64,000 bases of DNA from assembly GCA_018660685.1 (NCBI GenBank), contig JABJJW010000011.1:1-64000 (forward strand), read 5' to 3'. The notes under the pieces were generated by a model. It ran no database searches. It saw only the letters and a list, made by a program, of their open reading frames with translations, and was not told where the DNA came from. This stretch comes from Flavobacteriales bacterium. Its GTDB lineage: Bacteria; Bacteroidota; Bacteroidia; Flavobacteriales_G; Salibacteraceae. This document shows, piece after piece, positions 33,746-43,023 of this stretch. Each line of letters opens with the position of its first letter. Positions within the stretch are counted from its first letter, which is position 1. The translations under genes and the position numbers were made by a program.

Positions 33746-35663
33746 CTATTGAACGACGATGCGCTCAATGTACGTGCGGCCTAGATTGTCTTTCAAAGTG
33801 ATGAAGTACAAGCCAGGGGATGAAATATTCAATTGTGCTCTATTGGAGTTTAATTTATCACTGAAGATCAATGAACCAAGTGCGTCAACTACTGTCACAC
33901 TCATGAGACTAGTCTGACTCTCTAGTGTAACTGAACCTTTCCTTGGATTTGGATAAACGCTAATTAATCCACTGTTCACGCCGCTGATTCCAATCGTAGT
34001 GTCAGGACACTCTTTGAAACTCACGGTCACAGAATCGATAGCAGAACACCCAAAAGAGTTCACTACGGTAACTAGGACTGTAACGCTTGTATCGCCCGTT
34101 GGAACCGCATTCATATCAACCACAACCGTTTGTGTGCTCTCTCCAGTAGACCAAGTATAACCAGCTAATCCAGCTCCTGCATCGAGTAAAATGGAAGCAG
34201 TATCACAAATTACAGTGTCTGTGCCCAATTCGACCGTTGCTTCAGGATTGTACCCAATGTAAATCGTATCAATTCCAATACAGCCTTCTGCCGATGTGAC
34301 AATTGAAATATAGGTACCAGTATCGCTAACCGAATAAGTTTGGCCTTGTGCAAATGGTAGCCAGATGTAACTGGCGCCGGCTATAAATCCTGCGTCCAAG
34401 ACCATGGTGGCAAGTGCGTCATCAGCTCCAAGGTCTGGATCTGGCTCATCAAATTCCTCAACGAACACGCCGACTGATGCTGAATCAGAGCAACCGTCTT
34501 GATTTGTCTTGATCATATTGTACCAGCCTTCTTCTGAGACTAACAGCGAATTTGATGTTGCACCGCTGACACTATCTCCATTCATGAACCCTTGACTCTG
34601 ACCTCCATTTTAACCAGTGAGACTAACCACGCCGCCTGGGCAGAATCCTGAATCATTACTAGTTACTGTAACTGATGGTAGGTCGAATGAGTCGAGGAAG
34701 AACCCACCTGCGGTGCTATCTGTACAAATTGAATTTTGAATTACACAATTGTAGTAGCCCACTGCTGAAGTTGTGTACGTCTGTGAAGCTGCACCTGAGA
34801 TGAGCGAACCGTTAAAGTACCATTGATAGCTTGAACCAGCGGAAGCCGTTAACACTGCAGAATCACCCGGACACACGCCGTCCTTGGGACTTGTGATTCC
34901 AGGAGTCTGAATTGCCATTCCTTTAACGCCGACAGATGTACTAAATGATGTCGCGACCAACAATCCGTTTGTATCGCAGAGAGCCATCGTTCCGCGAGCG
35001 TGATGAGAGACCAAGAAATATCCTTGCCCAACATAAGCAGCAGCGCGGATTGATGTAGGAGAAACACTACCAGTCATTCCGACATTTGCTACAGCATTGG
35101 TGTTCAGGTCAATCGATTCGAATGTCAGATTTGATAATGTACCATCCCAGCCTGACCAGTGATACATCTTTCCGTTGTCTGGGCAGTAGGCGATCACCTC
35201 TCCGTCACTGCCATTTCCGAGGCTTTGAACGAAAGTCATCGCTCCCGTCGACTGGTTCACCGTGTAGAGGTTTTCTGGATTGCTTGCGCCATCACCAGTA
35301 ACGGCATACAAGTTTCCTTGTGCATCAAATGCTATTGAAGCAACATAATCACCCATGTCGCCCATCAGTTCAGCATTTCCGTTATTGTCTACGGTCATCA
35401 ACGAACGGTCAGAACTTGAACTGTGATTCGCAAAGACAAAGATTTCACCATTACAAGGATGTACTGAGAGTCCATTGCATTGGCTCATGGTTCCTGTATT
35501 TGGGCTCATCGCACCCAAATTGCTAATACTTCCGGATGAAGTGTCCGCCTTATAAAGGTTGGCATTAGAATTAGAAACCAAGAACATTGGCGACTGAGCG
35601 CTGCTCACAAGTGACATGCACAAGGCTACGATTACGAGTGAAAAGGGTAAAAAAATGTTTCAT
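33746..35663 (-). pseudogene. T9SS-exported Ig-like-repeat protein, disrupted by a frameshift and a stop
   Basis: Two consecutive frames (35623-34610 and 34585-33746) are parts of one gene. They share the same reading frame and are separated by a single TAA at 34610-34612. Upstream, an ATG at 35663 is out of frame with the body. If the run of seven A's at 35649-35655 were six, it would read MKHFLPFSLVIVALCMSLVSSAQ, a perfect signal peptide. The protein would have a beta-propeller-like N-terminal half, two or more Ig-like repeats (CPGDSAVLTASAGSS ... YQWYFNG) and a type A sorting domain (VYPNPRKGSVTLES ... GLYFITLKD). The TAA aligns with a Ser codon of the preceding repeat. It is either a true decay or sequencing/assembly error. 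Confidence 0.8.
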
Positions 35664-35727
35664 ATTAAAACGAGGTTTTTTTTATTACTAGATAGACGCA
35701 TATGGTAGCAATCGGTTTGATTTCTGC

Positions 35728-35735
35728 TACATTTG
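35728..35735 (+). promoter_or_regulatory. -7 box TAcaTTTG upstream of the M49 peptidase gene
   Basis: TACATTTG matches TAnnTTTG and lies 20 bases before the ATG at 35756. It falls inside the in-frame extension, which supports the later start. Confidence 0.5.
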
Positions 35736-35755
35736 GGCCGCTTAAAGGTAAAATA

Positions 35756-37798
35756 ATGACAAAATCAATTCTATTCTTATTCCCGATTGTTTTAACAGCT
35801 CTTGTCTTGAAATCTTGTGGAGAGACAGCCGATACTTTGTCTGAAAATTCAACTACCGAAACGGAGGTTGCTCCGGTCGATGATTTTGAATATTTCTCAG
35901 AGCAATTTGCTGATCTAAAGATTGTTAGATATCAAATCCCAGGTTGGGACAATCTGAGCGCTCAACAGAAAGAGCTAGTGTACTACTTATACGAGGCGGC
36001 GATTAGTGGTCGCGATATGATCTGGGATCAGAATTATCGACACAACTTAGAAATTAGAAAGGCGTTAGAAGGTGTCATCAATAACTATGCAGGTGAAAAA
36101 GGTGGACCCGAATGGAACAATTTCCTAACCTATGCTAAGCGTGTATTCTTCGCCAATGGCATTCATCACCACTATGGTATGAATAAGATTACCCCAGATT
36201 TCGAGCAAGCATATCTTGAAGGATTGATGAGCGAATCGGAAGTTTCGTTGAGCGACGAAGCACTACGAGCAATCTTTGATCCTGAATTTGACAATAAAAA
36301 AGTCAACCTCGATCCTGACAAAGGCCTCATCAAAGGATCGGCGACAAACTTCTATAGTCCAAACATGACTGAGGCAGATGTAGATGCCTACTATGCAACC
36401 GTTATCGACAAGGATGATCCAGAGCCCATTTCATACGGTTTGAACAGCAAGCTGGTAAAGAATGAGGAAGGCTCGATCGAAGAGGTCGTTTGGAAAAGTG
36501 GTGGTATGTATGGCGAGGCCATTGATAAGGTGACCTTCTGGCTCGAAAAGGCAGCTTCTGTTGCCGAGAACCAAGCTCAGGGAGATGCGCTCCTATTGCT
36601 TGTCGATTACTACAAGACGGGAGATTTGAAGATTTGGGACGACTACAATATTGCTTGGACAAAGGCGACTGAAGGAGATATTGACTACATCCAGGGATTC
36701 GTTGAGGTGTATAATGATCCTAAAGGATTTAGAGGTTCGTACGAAAGCATTATTGAAATCACAGACTTTGATGCCAGCGCTAGAATGAACGTGCTGATGG
36801 AAAATGTTCAGTGGTTTGAAGACAACTCTTCGATCCAAGAAGATCATAAGAAAGAAAATGTTGTTGGAGTTACTTACAAGGTTGTCAACATTGCGGGTGA
36901 GGCTGGAGATGCTTCTCCTTCAACGCCGATTGGTGTGAATCTTCCAAACGCAAACTGGATCCGTTCAACTCACGGTTCTAAATCGGTTAGCCTAGGAAAT
37001 ATTGTTCAGGCATATGCTGGAGCATCTGGTTCCGGTTTAATCGATGAATTCATTCGTACAGAGGAGTTGCGAGAGCGATCTAAAGAACATGCAAAGCTTG
37101 CAGGTAAACTGCATACAGCACTTCACGAGGTTGTAGGACACGCTTCTGGTAAGTTGAATGAAGGAATAGGAACGCCGAAAGAAACACTTAAGAATTACGC
37201 TTCAACATTAGAAGAGGGAAGAGCTGATTTGGTTGCGCTTTATTTCTTGATGGATCAAAAGCTAGTAGACCTTGGCTTGATGCCCTCTTTGGAAGTAGGA
37301 ATGGCTGAATACGATTCTTATATCAGAAATGGTATGATGCTTCAATTGAGAAGAATTGAGCCGGGAGAAGTCATCGAAGAGGCGCATATGAGAAATCGTC
37401 AACTCGTTGCTTCTTGGGCATATGAGAAAGGAATGGATGACAACGTCATTGAAAAGAAGGTAGTAGAAGAAAAGACTTACTTCGAGGTCAATGACTATGA
37501 AAAGCTCAGAGTGATTTTTGGTGAACTACTGCGAGAAATCCAGCGCATCAAAAGCGAGGGGGATTACGAAGCAGGAAAAGCTCTAGTAGAGAGTTATGGA
37601 GTTCAGTTTGACGATGAATTGCATCAAGAGGTTCTTGATAGGGCGGAAAATTTGAATATAGCCCCGTACGGTGGGTTTATCAATCCTAGATTGGTTCCTG
37701 TAATGGAGGGAGATAAGATCACGGACGTCAATGTCGAGTATCCAGATGATTTCCTCGAACAAATGCTAGAGTACGGAGCCAATTACAGCTTCCTCTAA
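35756..37798 (+). CDS. M49 (dipeptidyl-peptidase III family) zinc peptidase, lipoprotein
   Basis: The zinc site of the family is HExxGH, here HEVVGH at residues 457-462. The second motif is EEGRAD at 486-491 (EECRAE in human DPP III), with E487 as the likely third ligand. DPP III removes dipeptides from the N-terminus of short peptides. The start at 35756 gives the lipoprotein signal MTKSILFLFPIVLTALVLKSC, so this form should sit in the envelope rather than the cytosol. The 680-residue length fits bacterial members. A UUCG-loop terminator follows. Confidence 0.92.
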   Translation: MTKSILFLFPIVLTALVLKSCGETADTLSENSTTETEVAPVDDFEYFSEQFADLKIVRYQIPGWDNLSAQQKELVYYLYEAAISGRDMIWDQNYRHNLEIRKALEGVINNYAGEKGGPEWNNFLTYAKRVFFANGIHHHYGMNKITPDFEQAYLEGLMSESEVSLSDEALRAIFDPEFDNKKVNLDPDKGLIKGSATNFYSPNMTEADVDAYYATVIDKDDPEPISYGLNSKLVKNEEGSIEEVVWKSGGMYGEAIDKVTFWLEKAASVAENQAQGDALLLLVDYYKTGDLKIWDDYNIAWTKATEGDIDYIQGFVEVYNDPKGFRGSYESIIEITDFDASARMNVLMENVQWFEDNSSIQEDHKKENVVGVTYKVVNIAGEAGDASPSTPIGVNLPNANWIRSTHGSKSVSLGNIVQAYAGASGSGLIDEFIRTEELRERSKEHAKLAGKLHTALHEVVGHASGKLNEGIGTPKETLKNYASTLEEGRADLVALYFLMDQKLVDLGLMPSLEVGMAEYDSYIRNGMMLQLRRIEPGEVIEEAHMRNRQLVASWAYEKGMDDNVIEKKVVEEKTYFEVNDYEKLRVIFGELLREIQRIKSEGDYEAGKALVESYGVQFDDELHQEVLDRAENLNIAPYGGFINPRLVPVMEGDKITDVNVEYPDDFLEQMLEYGANYSFL

Positions 37799-37818
37799 CT
37801 AATATTACTGAAATAGTG

Positions 37819-37843
37819 AAAGGCTCCTTCGGGAGCCTTTCTT
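37819..37843. terminator. Bidirectional terminator with TTCG loop
   Basis: AAAGGCTCC and GGAGCCTTT form a perfect nine-pair stem around TTCG. It ends the M49 gene and also lies just beyond the stop of the convergent TonB-C-like gene. Confidence 0.9.
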
Positions 37844-37844
37844 G

Positions 37845-38375
37845 TTAGTACTGAATGATGATGGTGCCTGTGGTTTCAAGAGGTCCTTTGGGATGCTCCT
37901 TAAACTTGGCTCCCATGCAGGCGAATTCAGCCTTGGTCAGTAAATATTCATCGCTTGTGGTGCTACCGGTTACTCCAGCCGTCGTCTTGAGAACTGTGCC
38001 AGCTCTGTTAACCACAAACTCTACGACCACAACTCCTTTCTTTTGTGTGGCATTGGATAGGCGAGGAGCTTTGATCATCTCCCGATCTACAACCTGGTAT
38101 TCAATGGTGTATTCACCGTCGGCACTTCTCATGCGCTTTACGGGCGCATCAGAACTAAAGCTTCCGTCGTAAGGAATGTATTCATCGAAAAAGATGGAGC
38201 TCACGTCTCGTAACATGATTTCTCTTGGAGAACGATTAATGTATACCATTAATACATCCTCTTGGAGTTGCATCACCACTCCTGTGATCTTTTCGCCGGT
38301 CTTTAATACCACACTGTGCTGTGCTTGGGCAGCGCCAAATAGGATAAATGGAAGAGCGAGGAATAACTTTTTCAT
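37845..38375 (-). CDS. Secreted protein with TonB C-terminal-like domain
   Basis: The ATG at 38375 (MKKLFLALPFILFGAAQAQ) gives a signal peptide; a GTG two codons earlier is possible. Residues 20-60 (SVVLKTGEKITGVVMQLQED) look like a small beta-barrel seen in many Bacteroidota secreted proteins. From about residue 95 the sequence follows the TonB-C pattern (KGVVVVEFVVNRAGTVLKTTAGV, final GTIIIQY). There is no inner-membrane anchor, so it is not a classical TonB. It is probably periplasmic, function unknown. It stands 89 bases after the next gene upstream on its strand. Confidence 0.7.
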   Translation of the reverse strand: MKKLFLALPFILFGAAQAQHSVVLKTGEKITGVVMQLQEDVLMVYINRSPREIMLRDVSSIFFDEYIPYDGSFSSDAPVKRMRSADGEYTIEYQVVDREMIKAPRLSNATQKKGVVVVEFVVNRAGTVLKTTAGVTGSTTSDEYLLTKAEFACMGAKFKEHPKGPLETTGTIIIQY

Positions 38376-38464
38376 AGCCACAAATTCTAAACTCTAAGTT
38401 CAGGCTCAATTGTGCATGAAAGAATGCCGATGTAGATACTTAGGAAGTGAGCACTGTGGAAAAA

Positions 38465-39190
38465 CTAGTCGTGGGTGTCAATGTCTTGACGGAGTCGGGT
38501 AGGGGTCCTTCGAAATTCGCGAAACTGCCTCTTTGTGTAGACCACGAATTCGTACTGAGTCATCGAGACAAGAACATGATCTGGTAGGTTGATGAAGTCA
38601 ACGAAGTCTTCAAATTCTTCTTCTTGAAGGTCTATGATATCTTGATCGACATACTTCACGAGTAATTCTTTAAGCAGCGACCGTTTCCGATCCTCATTGA
38701 TGATCTCATAGGCCCTTCTCTTCATACGCTCTTTTCTACTAATCTGATAGTACAGGTAGGTGAGAGGACTGTTTAAGGCATTGATGCCGGTTAGCATGTA
38801 ATCGCGCTCATCGAAGCCGAGGGTTTGAATGTCTTTTTGAATGGAATCCAATTCTCTGCGGGGGAAGACCGTTACTTCCCGCAGGTTGATTTGAATCGTG
38901 TTTAGATAGATTCGAATATTGTATTGTGCCTTAGGCGTGCTGTCGGCAAAAGTGATTTTGTGAGTTTTATAACCAAGCGCACCAATCAACAGTGTGTCCT
39001 TTTGGTCGGCAGTGATGATGAATGAACCGTCTTTTGCGCCAAAAATTCCTTGAGCGGTGTTCTTATTGACTATAAGTAGGTTGAATGTAGGATCTTCAGC
39101 ATGAATCACCTGACCACGAATGGTAACCTGTTGTGCAATGGATATGGCACAGACGCTAAAAAAGATAAAAGTGAGAAGTACGCTCTTCAT
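38465..39190 (-). CDS. Secreted CarboxypepD_reg-like domain protein
   Basis: A signal peptide (MKSVLLTFIFFSVCAISIAQ) is followed at residues 22-105 by a carboxypeptidase regulatory-like beta-sandwich (IRGQVIHAEDPTFNLLIVNK, then GSFIITADQKDTLLIGALGYK). The C-terminal 130 residues are charged and helical (SRKERMKRRAYEIINEDRKR). Similar proteins are often linked to T9SS and surface functions in Flavobacteriales. It begins 21 bases after porP, so it likely belongs to the same operon as the type B cargo gene. The precise role is unknown. Confidence 0.75.
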   Translation of the reverse strand: MKSVLLTFIFFSVCAISIAQQVTIRGQVIHAEDPTFNLLIVNKNTAQGIFGAKDGSFIITADQKDTLLIGALGYKTHKITFADSTPKAQYNIRIYLNTIQINLREVTVFPRRELDSIQKDIQTLGFDERDYMLTGINALNSPLTYLYYQISRKERMKRRAYEIINEDRKRSLLKELLVKYVDQDIIDLQEEEFEDFVDFINLPDHVLVSMTQYEFVVYTKRQFREFRRTPTRLRQDIDTHD

Positions 39191-39211
39191 GTACTGGAGA
39201 AGAACGTGTAG

Positions 39212-40261
39212 TTAGTGTTTTCCTTTTCTGAAAGGGGAGTATCGATTCCTACTTCCTTTTCTATATCCACCACGATAGCCAATAAAGACTTCATAAGCTC
39301 CTTGGTAGCCATTCAGTTTGTTGATGTTTCCGAGTGTGACATCGTAAGAAGCACCAATTTGTAATCCGCCAAGGTTAAACATGATTGAACCAATCATATC
39401 CGTCAACCAACGGTGGTGGAGGCCAAGACTCATGCTGTATTCTTTTTTCTCTCCAGTCGTTCTCGTTGGCTCAGAGAAAAAGAACACAAATTCGTTCCCG
39501 ACCATAAACAGATTTACCTTCCCTTGCTTCGTGAAGACAAAGCTTGGACGGGTTGCAAACATGCTTCCATCGCGGATTCGGAATTCAGCGTTTGTGTGCC
39601 AGTTGATTCGACGATCAAGCTGAACATTGTTTGTGTCGAGGTATAATGAGTTGTCTGGTCGGTTGAAGTGATACATAGAAATACCGGTTCCAAAATCAGC
39701 ATTGCCACTCCCATTGAATTGATATTGAATCCCAGTGCTCATGTCTAGATACTGCTTGGTAGCTTCAATCAATGGTTCGTTCGGGTTCTTATAAAGAGCA
39801 AAACCTGAACCTACCCACTGGCTATTCCAATAGACATTGTCGTACTTAATTGCACGCTGGCCCAACCCACCTTGGAAACCGACACTCAGACTATGCTCCT
39901 CACGAGGGTCAAGGTATTGACCAACCGCTAGACTAACATTGATTCTCGTATTCACTAAGTTGGCATCTCCCTGATCATCTTGGATTGCATTTAATCCGAA
40001 TCCCCAGATGTTACCTCCCCATGCGTTGATTGGAAGATTGAAGTCAAGGGCAGAGGAATATGTCCGGTATGGTCTTGAGATCACCGCATATTGCTCCCGA
40101 TAAGAGTTTTGCCAGCGAAACTTAGTTTCCATATTGCCCGTTAAGGCAGGATTAAGGTTCAACGACTGATAATTCTGCATTGATAAATGAGGATCACTTC
40201 CTTGTCCAAATACCGCGCTCGAAAGCACGCTGATCGCCAGTATGTAGAGCAGTCTCTTCAT
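39212..40261 (-). CDS. PorP/SprF family type IX secretion outer-membrane protein
   Basis: PorP/SprF proteins are 14-stranded outer-membrane barrels that anchor or assist type B T9SS cargo. The family pattern is clear: SDPHLSMQNYQSLNLNPALTG at the mature N-terminus, WRNSYREQYAVI-like sequence (FRWQNSYREQYAVI) and repeated aromatic beta strands to GYRGG near the end. A signal peptide (MKRLLYILAISVLSSAVFG) is present, and the 349 residues are typical. Its ATG overlaps the stop of the upstream type B cargo gene by one base (TAATG), so this pair is translationally coupled. Confidence 0.92.
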   Translation of the reverse strand: MKRLLYILAISVLSSAVFGQGSDPHLSMQNYQSLNLNPALTGNMETKFRWQNSYREQYAVISRPYRTYSSALDFNLPINAWGGNIWGFGLNAIQDDQGDANLVNTRINVSLAVGQYLDPREEHSLSVGFQGGLGQRAIKYDNVYWNSQWVGSGFALYKNPNEPLIEATKQYLDMSTGIQYQFNGSGNADFGTGISMYHFNRPDNSLYLDTNNVQLDRRINWHTNAEFRIRDGSMFATRPSFVFTKQGKVNLFMVGNEFVFFFSEPTRTTGEKKEYSMSLGLHHRWLTDMIGSIMFNLGGLQIGASYDVTLGNINKLNGYQGAYEVFIGYRGGYRKGSRNRYSPFRKGKH

Positions 40262-42954
40262 TAGTATCTTACCAAGGTTACGTTACCAGTCAACTCTTCT
40301 ACTACGCCATTTTCAAACGTCACCTTGACATAGTATTTGTATGACCCAGATGCAGCGGGTGCCTCTTTATAAGTTCCATCCCAACCATCGTTCTGGATGT
40401 TCGACGTAAACACTTCTTGTCCGTATCTGTTCCAGATTCGGAATTTGAAACCTTTACTTGAGATTGAGTTTCCTCTTACCCAAAGAATATCATTCGTTCC
40501 ATCTGCGTTTGGACTAAAGATGTTCGGAATTCCTGCGTAGTATGACGAGTCAATATAAACGGCTACTGAATCATAGACCTGACATCCATAATCATCATAA
40601 TTCGTAACGAAGTATTTTCTAGTTGAAGTAGGGTACACAATAGGATTCGGACAATCGTAGCAGGATAAGTCTTCTTCTGGATACCAGTTGAAATAAGGTG
40701 CCGTTCCTGTGACATTGAAACTGGTCGTGTCTTCAAGATAGAATCGACTCTCAATGTTGTCCATGAGTAAGTGTCTATCGGGACCCGCATCAATCGTAGG
40801 ATGTTTTCCTCCTATATTCAGGACCGGAACATCCTGTTGATTTAACACCGATACGTCATACTGATTAAAGGTGAAGAGCTGTAGACCGACTGTTCCGCTG
40901 TCATCCCAACAGTATATCGGATCCTGTTCCATGAAGACGGTGTCAAAAACAGGGAAGAAATCTCTGTGAACTACGAAATGAGTGTCACCCGCTAGCCAGC
41001 CATATTGGTTAGTGGTTGAGGTAATGGTATCTACAATTGTCCCAGTAATCGAATCTGTATAAGGATGCCACCAGAAAATCCAGAATAATGAGTCCGTTCT
41101 TAAAGATGTGTTGAAGAACTGAACGCATGTTTGACGACAGATTGAGTCGCGTTCGACTTCAAATCTTGGATCAGGAGGTAGGCATGAATCAACGCGGATA
41201 TATGCTTCTCGGATCAAAGTATCTTCTCCATTGACGTTCTTCACAACCAATGTAACGGCATAGCTGCCAGGATTGGGATAAAGAATGTCAGTTGGGTGTT
41301 GGTCTGTAGATGTGCTAGGTACTGCTCCAGGGAATTCCCAATACCATTCTGTAGCGTCAATTGAAAGATCTTGGAAGACCACGGCAACACCAGGGCAAAT
41401 TACCCGGCTGCTCACATCAAACCTCGCTTTTGGAACTGGACAATTAAGAACGGTCACCCAATCGTGCATGGTATCAACACTGGTTCCAGCGCCGTTCCAC
41501 ACAACCAAAATGACATCGTATACCCCAGGAGTCGGATACAATACTTCGATCGTATCAACTGTATCATGATCATGTGTTATGATGGCAGGGTTACCACCTG
41601 GGAAAATCCAAGTTGCACTGTCTGGCTCACCAGTAGAGAGGCTGTAAAACTCAACGAAATCATTATGACATATTTCAGCGGTGTCGTCTCTTGCGATAAT
41701 CGCGTTAGGAACGGCACAAGTCCCAACCGTAATATATCCTGGGAAGATGATGGTTGAATCCGCACCAGTTGCTGTATCAACAACAGTGAGGGTGACGTTG
41801 TAAACTCCCGTGGAGTTGTAGACAATGTTCTGAGGATGCTGCTGGGTACTCGTGTTGGGAATTCCTCCTTGGAATTGCCATACCCATTGACCTTTACCAA
41901 ACGCACCCGCAATACTGGAATCAGCGAAATTCACAGCTTGTCCTTGACACAAGGTCTGGTCATTAACATCGATCACCGGAGTAGGAGGGTAGCAATCAAT
42001 GACTTCAATAGTCACAATGTCAATAGAAGTTCCATTCGCATTGGTAGTGGACAGTGTACATGGGTAAATTCCAATTCCGTTAAACACGATGTTTGAAGGG
42101 TTCGGTAATATAGAAGTCGAAGGAGTGGCATTACTACCAAAACTCCAAGCGTATGTTGTGACGACCCCCAAGGTGCTATCCGAAGAAAAATCCACCGACT
42201 CGCCATTGCAAATAGAATCCACTGAGATGTCAGCGTTGGCAGTTGGTACTGTATCAATCAATGCAATATTGTCTACTGCGAATGAAGGGTTCGTTCCGCT
42301 ATTATCCCCGTCATTCACCCAGCGAAAGCCAATGTGAATCTGGAATTGATTAAGGTAAAATGCATCTAGGTAGGTTTCGAAGTGAGCCCATTCTCCAGTG
42401 GTACACGATGTGCTCGGTTTGATCAATGAATCAATTAAGACAGGAGAACCTGTTCCGCCAACCGAAATGTAGACTAGTCCTTCGTCATCTGGGTCATTAC
42501 TTCCTTCAATGTAATCGAATCGAAGTTTTAAGCTCGCTGCACCTGTCGTGTTGATCGCGGGTGTCCAAACTGTAGCGTCTGTTATAGTACTGTTGTTGTA
42601 CTTGGCGCCGATGTCAATGTTGCTCGGGTCAACTTGCGTGAGGTGAAGTGCTTTGTCCGTGAGTGTTGAGGTGTTCAAACAACCGTCGCCACAATTCCCA
42701 ACTCCGGTGAAGGATTCGCGGGCACTAATTCTCCAGTTGTTTAAAGTATCGGTGTATGATGTTCCGTAAGTAACGGTGAAGTTTCCACCTAGTGTGGCAG
42801 CTGCGCCATCTGCGGTGTCGATCTCTGAGCAAGCTCCTGCTACTCCAAAATCCTCATCCCATAATTGGGAGTATCCTGTGGCCTGAAAGCACACAAATGA
42901 AATCACTGCAAACCAACGCCACAACTGCTTTGTAGAAGTTTTTCCCTTATTCAT
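40261..42954 (-). CDS. PKD-repeat surface protein with T9SS type B (gliding motility-associated) sorting domain
   Basis: The start at 42954 (MNKGKTSTKQLWRW followed by a hydrophobic stretch to ATGYSQ) gives a signal peptide. After a jellyroll-like segment (about 30-230), at least four PKD-type domains follow. Each has the CxGxxVxFxDxS start and a YPxPGxYxVTLxV end, as in ICPGVAVVFQDLS and LYPNPGSYAVTLVVKN. The last 85 residues are the type B domain: IFSPNADGTNDILWVRG, then FRIWNRYGQEVF and DGWDGTY. Type B cargo depends on PorP/SprF partners, one of which is coupled directly downstream. It may be an adhesin. Confidence 0.92.
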   Translation of the reverse strand: MNKGKTSTKQLWRWFAVISFVCFQATGYSQLWDEDFGVAGACSEIDTADGAAATLGGNFTVTYGTSYTDTLNNWRISARESFTGVGNCGDGCLNTSTLTDKALHLTQVDPSNIDIGAKYNNSTITDATVWTPAINTTGAASLKLRFDYIEGSNDPDDEGLVYISVGGTGSPVLIDSLIKPSTSCTTGEWAHFETYLDAFYLNQFQIHIGFRWVNDGDNSGTNPSFAVDNIALIDTVPTANADISVDSICNGESVDFSSDSTLGVVTTYAWSFGSNATPSTSILPNPSNIVFNGIGIYPCTLSTTNANGTSIDIVTIEVIDCYPPTPVIDVNDQTLCQGQAVNFADSSIAGAFGKGQWVWQFQGGIPNTSTQQHPQNIVYNSTGVYNVTLTVVDTATGADSTIIFPGYITVGTCAVPNAIIARDDTAEICHNDFVEFYSLSTGEPDSATWIFPGGNPAIITHDHDTVDTIEVLYPTPGVYDVILVVWNGAGTSVDTMHDWVTVLNCPVPKARFDVSSRVICPGVAVVFQDLSIDATEWYWEFPGAVPSTSTDQHPTDILYPNPGSYAVTLVVKNVNGEDTLIREAYIRVDSCLPPDPRFEVERDSICRQTCVQFFNTSLRTDSLFWIFWWHPYTDSITGTIVDTITSTTNQYGWLAGDTHFVVHRDFFPVFDTVFMEQDPIYCWDDSGTVGLQLFTFNQYDVSVLNQQDVPVLNIGGKHPTIDAGPDRHLLMDNIESRFYLEDTTSFNVTGTAPYFNWYPEEDLSCYDCPNPIVYPTSTRKYFVTNYDDYGCQVYDSVAVYIDSSYYAGIPNIFSPNADGTNDILWVRGNSISSKGFKFRIWNRYGQEVFTSNIQNDGWDGTYKEAPAASGSYKYYVKVTFENGVVEELTGNVTLVRY

Positions 42955-43023
42955 CAAGCGCAAACGCGAATTAACCCGCAAAGAAACCTTATTAATCAAT
43001 ACGATCAAAAATTTATTTGGCAG

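Noticed and set aside
40261-42954. Tandem DNA repeats in the PKD protein gene
   Set aside because: The domains repeat at protein level but have diverged. I saw no long direct nucleotide repeats that would suggest recombination.
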